A stretch of 11,885 bases of DNA from positions 1 through 11,885 of the forward strand of contig JANWHR010000010.1 of NCBI GenBank assembly GCA_025450355.1. Reading direction: 5' to 3'. The notes under the pieces were generated by a model. The model saw only the letters and a list, made by a program, of their open reading frames with translations. It did not search any database and had not been told where the DNA came from. Origin of the DNA: Micropepsaceae bacterium. GTDB taxonomy: Bacteria; Pseudomonadota; Alphaproteobacteria; Micropepsales; Micropepsaceae. Positions 6,201 to 11,885 of this stretch are shown here, piece after piece. The position numbers and the translations under genes are program-made. Position 1 is the first letter of the stretch. Each line of letters starts with the position of its first letter.

Positions 6201-6842
6201 TTACGATCCGGGCGGGCGCTGCATCGCGGCGGTCTTCTGCCACGACGGCAGTGCGCAAATCTCGTCCGACCAGCGTCTGATTCCGGCAAAGCCTTCCAGT
6301 GGATATTCCGCCATTGCTGCGGCGCACATGTCCGCTCCGACGGAGAGATCGGCCGCGGTGAAGCGGTCGCCCGCGACATAGCGATGTTTTTGCAGCTCTG
6401 AATCCAGAACCTTTGCCGCACGCTCGAACAACTGGGTTCCGCGGGCAAGTTCGCGCTCGTCGGGCTCACCCGTCCGAAACAGCCGCTTCACCACCCGCTC
6501 GAACACAAAAACGGCGCAGGCCGGATCCCAATGCGCGCTCTCCCAGTACAGCCATTTGGTGATCGCAAGCCGCGCGTGTGTCTCCTGCGGCAGAATGCCC
6601 GAATCCGGTTTCAACGACGCGAGATATTCCACGATCGCGTTGGATTCCCACAACACGAAACCGCGGTCTTCGATGGAGGGTGCTCGCGCGTTGGGATTCA
6701 GTGTCGTGTAAGCGGGCGCCCGTTGAGCCCCTTTGGTAAGGTCCACCAGCGCAAGTTCGTAGTCGATGCCCAGATGATGCGCCGCCCACAGCACCTTGAA
6801 CGACCTCGGGCTGGGTGGGAAAGCGTAAAGCTTCAGGGTCAT
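6201..6842 (-). CDS. Glutathione S-transferase family protein
   Basis: A 213-residue cytosolic protein with the two-domain GST layout and usual length. The thioredoxin-like N-terminal domain (1-78) starts MTLKLYAFPPSPRS, with Ser11 a candidate catalytic residue near the N terminus; the cis-Pro is in NARAPSIED (51-59) and the glutathione gamma-glutamyl site is Glu66-Ser67 (WESNAI). The helical C-terminal domain holds the conserved N-capping/hydrophobic staple region RYVAGDRFTAADLSVGAD (154-171). GSTs conjugate or exchange glutathione on electrophiles, often in aromatic or halogenated compound breakdown or in stress defence; the substrate here is unknown. ATG 6842 is chosen over the longer open frame (to 6962) because GGAGG lies 4 nt upstream and the family starts at this residue. 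It may be first gene of a minus-strand unit with the binding protein and the acetamidase, and it is divergent from the decarboxylase-like gene. Confidence 0.93.
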   Translation of the reverse strand: MTLKLYAFPPSPRSFKVLWAAHHLGIDYELALVDLTKGAQRAPAYTTLNPNARAPSIEDRGFVLWESNAIVEYLASLKPDSGILPQETHARLAITKWLYWESAHWDPACAVFVFERVVKRLFRTGEPDERELARGTQLFERAAKVLDSELQKHRYVAGDRFTAADLSVGADMCAAAMAEYPLEGFAGIRRWSDEICALPSWQKTAAMQRPPGS

Positions 6843-6933
6843 GACCCCTCCGGTGTAATTGCCATCCCATCCATCATCGCAATTTCCGCGGTGAATCGCT
6901 ACACAGCGGTACCAGATAGTTGGGACATCCCGT
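6843..6933. promoter_or_regulatory. Short divergent intergenic region between GST and decarboxylase-like genes
   Basis: These 91 nt separate two divergent starts, so promoters for both should lie here or overlap the coding ends. The only clear element is the minus-strand GGAGG (6847-6851) of the transferase. No confident -35/-10 pair or operator palindrome was seen. The shortness suggests shared control of both genes, which is inference. Confidence 0.4.
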
Positions 6934-7878
6934 ATGACCGGACCGAAACTCACCACCGTCACGCGCGCTCAGGGCAACAATCGGGCACTCAAGGATGGAA
7001 GCGTAAAGCCGGAAAACTTCACATTCGAATTCGTCGAGGTTGACCCGCTGATCGCCGCCTTCCGCCGCATGGTGCGGGGCCTCGAATTCGACATCTGCGA
7101 AATGGCCATCACCACCTACATTTGTGCCCGCGCCAACGGCAAGAAGATGACCGCCATTCCTGTGTTTCTGGTGCGCGCCTTTCATCACGGCGCCATTCTG
7201 GTGAACACCAACGCCGGCATCCATTCACCGAAGGACCTGGAAGGCAAGCGTGTCGGCGTCAATCGCGGCTACACCGTCACCACAGGCGTCTGGGCCCGCG
7301 GTATCCTGCAGGAAGAATATGGCGTGGACCTCGCCAAGGTGACCTGGGTGCTTTCCGGCGATGAACATGTCGCGGAATACCGCCCGCCGGCGAATGTCGT
7401 CCCCATGGAAAAGGGAAAGAACATGGGCGAAATGCTGGCAGCGGGCGAACTCGTCGCTGCCATCGGTGCGGAAAGTGACAGCCCGTATGTGAAACCGCTG
7501 ATACCGAATGCCCTGGAGGCTGGCCTCGCCGCGCTCAAACGCAATGGCCATTATCCGATCAACCACACGGTGGTGATCCGGGATGCGCTTCTGCAGCAAA
7601 ATCCGGGACTGGCGGCTGATGTGTTCGCGGCTTTTGCGGATGCGAAACGGCTTTATCTCGACCGGCTGAAGAGTGGAAAAATCGAAAAACTCACCGAAAC
7701 CGACCGCGTGTATCAGCGCGTAATGGATATCACCGGCGATCCGCTGCCTTACGGGATCGAACCCAACCGCCGCGTGCTGGAAGAGCTGATCGGGCACGCC
7801 GTGACGCAGGGCATTATCCACGAAAGGTTCCGCGTCGAAGACCTGTTCGCATCCGGCGCGCGGCAGCTCACCGCCTGA
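6934..7878 (+). CDS. 4,5-dihydroxyphthalate decarboxylase-like / TauA-type binding-fold protein
   Basis: A 314-residue protein of the family commonly annotated as 4,5-dihydroxyphthalate decarboxylase or ABC substrate-binding protein (type-2 periplasmic binding fold). Recognisable segments are RALKDGSVKPENFTFEFVEV (17-36), FDICEMAITTYICAR (52-66), PVFLVRAFHHGAILVN (76-91), SPKDLEGKRVGVNRGYTVTTGVWARGILQEEYGV (98-131), MGEMLAAGEL (164-173) and PINHTVVIRDALL (208-220). There is no signal peptide, which favours a cytosolic enzyme over a transport receptor; phthalate-type decarboxylation is the characterised activity, but most members are untested. ATG 6934 gives the family's normal beginning; the ribosome site (GGGA, 13 nt upstream) is weak. 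It is alone on its strand between the divergent transferase and the efflux adaptor 110 nt downstream. The exact substrate is unknown. Confidence 0.83.
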   Translation: MTGPKLTTVTRAQGNNRALKDGSVKPENFTFEFVEVDPLIAAFRRMVRGLEFDICEMAITTYICARANGKKMTAIPVFLVRAFHHGAILVNTNAGIHSPKDLEGKRVGVNRGYTVTTGVWARGILQEEYGVDLAKVTWVLSGDEHVAEYRPPANVVPMEKGKNMGEMLAAGELVAAIGAESDSPYVKPLIPNALEAGLAALKRNGHYPINHTVVIRDALLQQNPGLAADVFAAFADAKRLYLDRLKSGKIEKLTETDRVYQRVMDITGDPLPYGIEPNRRVLEELIGHAVTQGIIHERFRVEDLFASGARQLTA

Positions 7879-7988
7879 GCGGAATGTCGCAATAAAATCA
7901 CGGCGGTTCGCGGTTCCCGCCGCAGCCGGACCAACGAACCATTCAGGCCTTGATACGTTCTCACCGGCGTCCACCCGGGACAGGATGA

Positions 7989-9218
7989 ATGGGCCGGCGA
8001 CTGTTCACTGCGATTGTGCTTGTGCTTGTCATCACCGGGATTGCCTGGACGCAATACGGAGGAAATGCTGGCGCCCGGATGTCGTCCGGGACAGCCGGTG
8101 ACCGTGGAGGTGCGTTCGGACGCGGTACGTCTGCGGGTGGCGCTGGCGCTACGGCTGGCCCGCCCGGCGCGATGGCAGGCAGAGCAGTTCCGGTCGTGAC
8201 CGCAACGGCGATGCGGCAGGATGTGCCGGTTTATATGTCCGGTATCGGCTCAATCAAGGCGTTCAACACCATTTCCATTACGCCGCAAGTCAGTGGAGCA
8301 ATCACGCAGGTTGCCTTCACCGAAGGCCAGATGGTGAAGCGCGGCGACGTGCTCGTGCAGATCGATCCGCGGCCCTATCAGAATGCGCTGGCGCAGGTTC
8401 AGGGACAGCTCATCAAAGACCAGGCGACTCTGCAAAACGCGAAGCTCGACCTCACGCGTTACCGCACACTCGAAACGGAAAACTCCATTGCCCGGCAACA
8501 GGTCGATACCCAGGCCGCTCTGGTCCTGCAGTATGAAGGAATCGTCAAATCCGATGACGCGCAGGTGCAGACAGCGGCTCTGAATCTCAGCATGTGCCGC
8601 ATCGTCTCGCCCGTCGGCGGCCGAACCGGTCTGCGTCAGATCGATATCGGCAATGTCGTGCAGGCAAATACGACGAATCCGATCCTCGTCGTCACGCAGC
8701 TTCGACCCATATCGCTGATATTCACCCTGCCGGAGGATGCGTTTCAGCGGGTACGTGCTTCGATGGGCAAAGGAACGGTGCGTGTCGATGCGTTCACGCA
8801 GGATGGTGCCACCCAGCTCGATACCGGCACGCTGCTCACGCTGGACAATGAGATCGACCAGAACACCGGCACGGTGCGGCTGAAGGCGACATTTCCCAAC
8901 GCCGCGCTGCGGCTCTGGCCCGGCGAGTTTGTCAACGCACGTGTGCTGCTCGACAACGAGCACAACGTCATCACGGTTCCGTCGGTCGCCGTCCAGCGCG
9001 GGCCTTACGGTCCCTTTGTCTTTGTGGTCAGTGATGACAACGTCGCCCAGAACCGGCCAGTGCAGCCCGGGATTTCGGGCGGCGGTATCAGCGTGATTGC
9101 ACGGGGCCTGAAGGCGGGCGAGCGCGTCATCACCGAAGGCCAGGACAAGGTGGTCGCCGGCGCTCGTGTCAGCTTTGCACCGGTCATGATTGCCCGCGCC
9201 GGCACCCATCGTCCGTGA
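7989..9218 (+). CDS. RND efflux periplasmic adaptor (membrane fusion protein, MdtA-like)
   Basis: A 409-residue HlyD/AcrA/MdtA-type adaptor linking an inner-membrane RND pump to an outer-membrane channel. An N-terminal membrane segment (LFTAIVLVLVITGIAW, 5-20) is followed by a Gly/Ala-rich linker (24-66), the first barrel-sandwich half (QVSGAITQVAFTEGQMVKRGDVLVQIDPRPYQ, about 100-131), a helical hairpin (about 132-200), the second lipoyl half (IVSPVGGRTGLRQIDIGNVV, 205-224), a beta-barrel and a membrane-proximal domain (about 240-400). No lipobox Cys is seen, so it is anchored by the helix or cleaved. ATG 7989 is the first possible start, because TGA at 7986-7988 closes the frame directly before it; GGGACAGG lies upstream. 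Its stop overlaps the RND gene's GTG, so translation is probably coupled. Substrates cannot be read from sequence. Confidence 0.95.
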   Translation: MGRRLFTAIVLVLVITGIAWTQYGGNAGARMSSGTAGDRGGAFGRGTSAGGAGATAGPPGAMAGRAVPVVTATAMRQDVPVYMSGIGSIKAFNTISITPQVSGAITQVAFTEGQMVKRGDVLVQIDPRPYQNALAQVQGQLIKDQATLQNAKLDLTRYRTLETENSIARQQVDTQAALVLQYEGIVKSDDAQVQTAALNLSMCRIVSPVGGRTGLRQIDIGNVVQANTTNPILVVTQLRPISLIFTLPEDAFQRVRASMGKGTVRVDAFTQDGATQLDTGTLLTLDNEIDQNTGTVRLKATFPNAALRLWPGEFVNARVLLDNEHNVITVPSVAVQRGPYGPFVFVVSDDNVAQNRPVQPGISGGGISVIARGLKAGERVITEGQDKVVAGARVSFAPVMIARAGTHRP

Positions 9219-11885
9219 GCATTTCCGATCCCTTTATCGGCCGCCCGATTGCAACCTCGCTGCTGATGATCGGGATACTGGCTGTGGGCGCCGCCGCCTA
9301 TCCGCAGCTCCCGGTCGCGCCACTGCCACAGGTGGAATATCCCACGATCAACGTCTCCGCCTCCCTTCCCGGCGCCAGCCCCGAAACCATGGCGACGGCC
9401 GTCGCCACACCTCTCGAAACCGCGTTTACGCAGGTGTCAGGCATCACCCAGATGACCTCGACAAGCTCGCTGGGTAGTACATCCGTCGCGCTCCAATTCG
9501 ACCTGAACCGCAACATCGACGCCGCTGCCATCGATGTGCAGACCGCCATCAACTCGGCAACCCGGTCCCTGCCGCCTGACCTGCCTGCGCCACCGACTTA
9601 CCGCAAGGTGAACCCGTCCGACGCGCCCATCCTGATCATTGGCCTGCAGTCGGACAAATATCCGCTGACGACCATCGACAATTTCGCCGAAACGGTGCTC
9701 GCGCCGGAGATCAGTCAGTTGGGCGGCGTCGCCCAGGTTATTGTTACAGGACAGCAAAAACCGGCCGTTCGGGTTCAACTGGATCCCACACGGCTGGCCG
9801 GCATGGGACTCGGGCTGGAAGATGTTCGCGCGGTCCTCCAATCCGCGACGGTCAATCAGCCCAAGGGCGAAATCGATGGCCCAAGGCAGTCCTTCACGAT
9901 TTACGACAACGATCAACTGCTTGAGGCCGGACCCTGGAATGACATCGTCATTGCCTATCGCAACGGCGCGCCCGTTCGCATCCGTGACGTCGGCCGTGCC
10001 ATCGACGGCCCGGAAAACTCGAAAATCGCCTCATGGCAGAACAATCACCCCGGAATTCAGCTGATTGTATTCAAACAGCCGTCCGCCAATGTCATCGACA
10101 CGGTTGCCCAGGTGCGCTCGGCGCTGCCGAAAGTCAGCGCCGCGATTCCCGCCGGCGTGGATGTCTCCATCCTGATGGACCGGACCGAAACCATTGCCGC
10201 GTCTATCAATGACATTCAGCTGACGATGGCGGTCACCATCGTGCTGGTTATTCTGGTGATCTTTCTCTTCCTGCGCACCCTCTGGACGACGGTGATCGCC
10301 AGCGTCGCGATTCCAATGTCGATCGTCGGCACTTTCGCGCTGATGTATGTCTTCGGATTCAGCCTCGACAATCTGTCGCTGATGGGGCTGACCATCGCGA
10401 TCGGCTTCGTCGTCGATGACGCCATCGTCATGCTGGAAAACATTTACCGGCACATCGAGCTGGGCCAGGAGCCGATGGAAGCGGCGCGCCTTGGCGCCGG
10501 CGAAATCGGTTTCACGATCATTTCCATGAGCCTGTCGCTGATTGCCGTGTTCATTCCCATTCTGCTGATGAGCGGCATTCTTGGCCGGCTATTCCGGGAA
10601 TTCGCGAGAGTGATTACGCTCGCCATTCTGGTTTCGGCATTCACGTCCCTGACCCTCACGCCGATGCTGGCCTCCCGCTATCTCAAGCGCAAAGCCGATG
10701 AGAGGCATGGCCGGTTTCACCAGCGCACGGAGCGCTATTACGAATGGCTGGTCGCGCGGTACGACACCGCCCTGACCTGGGTTCTGGACCATCAGCCCCT
10801 GACGATGCTGGTGCTGCTCGTCACCGCCGCCCTGTCAGTGCTGCTCTATATTTACATCCCCAAGGGCTTTTTCCCGCAGCAGGATACGGGTTTGCTGCAG
10901 GGCATTTCGGACGCGCCCGAGGACATCTCCTTCGATGCCATGAGCGCGCGCCAGCAGGAATTGTCGCGGATCATCACCCGTGATCCAGACGTGGCGAATG
11001 TCGTGGATGCGGTCGGCTCCGGCGGCGGACAGACCACGAATACCGGCCGGTTTTACATCAGTCTCAAACCTCTTTCCGTGCGCAGCACGCCTGCCGGTCA
11101 GGTGATTGCCCGGATCATGCGGGAAACGCACCGCATTCCAGGAATCTCCCTCTTCCTGCAGGTTCATCAGGATGTCACCGTGGGCGGCCGGGCAGCGCGC
11201 ACCCAATATCAGTACACGTTGCAGGACACGAATCTTGACGAGCTGAATCAGTGGGCGCCGCATGTGCTCGCTCGATTTCGCACGATTCCCGAATTGACCG
11301 ATGTCGCGAGCGATCAGCAGACGAATGCGCCGGCGCTCACCATGGACATCGATCGCACCGCCGCGGCCCGTTTTGGCTTTCAGCCGCAGGTAATCGACGA
11401 CACCATCTACGATGCATTCGGGCAAAGGCAGGTGAACCAGTTCTTCACCCAGGCCGGGCAGTACCGCGTGGTCATGGAAGTCATCCCGACCCTCCAGATC
11501 GACCCGTCCGCACTGCAGAAGATCTACATCAAATCGCCGCTGAGCAATGAGTCGGTGCCTTTGTCCACCTTCGTTCATTACGACATGGACAAGACATCAA
11601 ATCTGTCCATCAGCCATCAGGGCGTGTTTCCGGCGGTGACTCTCAGTTTCAATCTGCCGCCAGGAGTGTCCCTGGGTCAGGCGGTGAACGCAATCAATAC
11701 CTCCATCGCCGGAATGCATTTACCCGCAGGCCTTACCGGATCATTTCAAGGGACGGCTCAGGCATTCCAACAGTCGCTCGGCACGGAAGTTTATCTGATC
11801 GTGGCGGCAATTCTGGTCATCTACATCATTCTGGGCATGCTGTATGAAAGCTACATTCACCCGATCACGATTCTCTCAACACTAC
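9215..11885 (+). CDS. RND-family inner-membrane efflux transporter (HAE1/MdtB-like), 3' end outside window
   Basis: An uninterrupted frame of 890 codons runs to the window end; full-length members have about 1030-1050 residues, so roughly the last 150 are missing. It starts SISDPFIGRPIATSLLM, and the first membrane helix spans about 11-29. The first periplasmic porter domain includes LPGASPETMA and IDVQTAINSATRSLP. Membrane helices resume near residue 336. The proton-relay pair Asp401-Asp402 lies in GFVVDDAIVMLENIYRH, and GFFPQQDTG (551-559) opens the second half. The pump exchanges protons for hydrophobic drugs or solvents. The GTG start at 9215 overlaps the adaptor stop (GTGA) and has no ribosome site of its own, which fits translational coupling. 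No outer-membrane channel gene is visible; it could lie downstream or be TolC-like elsewhere. A second RND subunit (MdtC-like) could also follow. Confidence 0.97.
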   Translation, partial: MSISDPFIGRPIATSLLMIGILAVGAAAYPQLPVAPLPQVEYPTINVSASLPGASPETMATAVATPLETAFTQVSGITQMTSTSSLGSTSVALQFDLNRNIDAAAIDVQTAINSATRSLPPDLPAPPTYRKVNPSDAPILIIGLQSDKYPLTTIDNFAETVLAPEISQLGGVAQVIVTGQQKPAVRVQLDPTRLAGMGLGLEDVRAVLQSATVNQPKGEIDGPRQSFTIYDNDQLLEAGPWNDIVIAYRNGAPVRIRDVGRAIDGPENSKIASWQNNHPGIQLIVFKQPSANVIDTVAQVRSALPKVSAAIPAGVDVSILMDRTETIAASINDIQLTMAVTIVLVILVIFLFLRTLWTTVIASVAIPMSIVGTFALMYVFGFSLDNLSLMGLTIAIGFVVDDAIVMLENIYRHIELGQEPMEAARLGAGEIGFTIISMSLSLIAVFIPILLMSGILGRLFREFARVITLAILVSAFTSLTLTPMLASRYLKRKADERHGRFHQRTERYYEWLVARYDTALTWVLDHQPLTMLVLLVTAALSVLLYIYIPKGFFPQQDTGLLQGISDAPEDISFDAMSARQQELSRIITRDPDVANVVDAVGSGGGQTTNTGRFYISLKPLSVRSTPAGQVIARIMRETHRIPGISLFLQVHQDVTVGGRAARTQYQYTLQDTNLDELNQWAPHVLARFRTIPELTDVASDQQTNAPALTMDIDRTAAARFGFQPQVIDDTIYDAFGQRQVNQFFTQAGQYRVVMEVIPTLQIDPSALQKIYIKSPLSNESVPLSTFVHYDMDKTSNLSISHQGVFPAVTLSFNLPPGVSLGQAVNAINTSIAGMHLPAGLTGSFQGTAQAFQQSLGTEVYLIVAAILVIYIILGMLYESYIHPITILSTL

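Noticed and set aside
7901..7922. Possible terminator after the decarboxylase-like gene (CGGCGG/CCGCCG stem).
   Set aside because: Only 6 bp with a 10-nt loop and no T run; such stems arise often by chance at this GC content.
7225..7974. A 249-codon minus-strand open frame opposite the decarboxylase-like gene.
   Set aside because: No recognisable family or sensible start; the plus strand has a continuous family match.
8250..9209. A 319-codon minus-strand open frame opposite the efflux adaptor.
   Set aside because: Biased composition (many Arg, His, Asp) and no domain; mirror of the well-supported adaptor gene.
10835..11578. A 247-codon minus-strand open frame inside the RND gene.
   Set aside because: The RND frame is uninterrupted with conserved motifs throughout; the reverse frame is a shadow.

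Overview
The window (about 60% GC by eye) looks like a chromosome segment from a proteobacterium, most likely an alphaproteobacterium of the Hyphomicrobiales/Bradyrhizobium type. This rests on the protein families present and on a palindromic intergenic repeat of a kind common in that group. The taxon is an inference, not a proof. There are eleven protein-coding genes, packed tightly. No tRNA, rRNA, CRISPR array, insertion sequence, phage gene or transcriptional regulator was found, and no gap without a gene exceeds 300 bases.

Layout: (1) 1-994, minus strand: an exported PEBP/YbhB-type protein, followed downstream by a secreted NHL/beta-propeller-like protein that runs off the left edge. (2) 1155-4261, plus strand: a membrane-anchored short-chain dehydrogenase, an alginate-export-family outer-membrane beta-barrel and an exported bicupin, probably one transcription unit. 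(3) 4276-6842, minus strand: reading with transcription, a glutathione S-transferase, a palindromic repeat, an orphan ModA-like periplasmic binding protein and an exported acetamidase/formamidase. The last two are separated by only 16 nt. (4) 6934-7878, plus strand: a protein of the 4,5-dihydroxyphthalate decarboxylase/periplasmic-binding-protein-like fold family without a signal peptide, divergent from the transferase. (5) 7989-11885, plus strand: an RND efflux pair, with a periplasmic adaptor overlapping by 4 nt an inner-membrane RND transporter that runs off the right edge.

The shared theme is the cell envelope. Six proteins carry apparent Sec signal peptides, one has a C-terminal membrane anchor and two form an efflux pump. 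Only the transferase and the decarboxylase-like protein look cytosolic. A plausible but unproven reading is that the central genes take up and process a small organic compound: entry through the barrel, periplasmic capture, amide hydrolysis, then redox or conjugation chemistry. The pump would give tolerance. Each family is known. No clearly new system is visible; the points of interest are the unusual export of the amidase, its pairing with a binding protein that lacks a transporter, and the gene combination as a whole.
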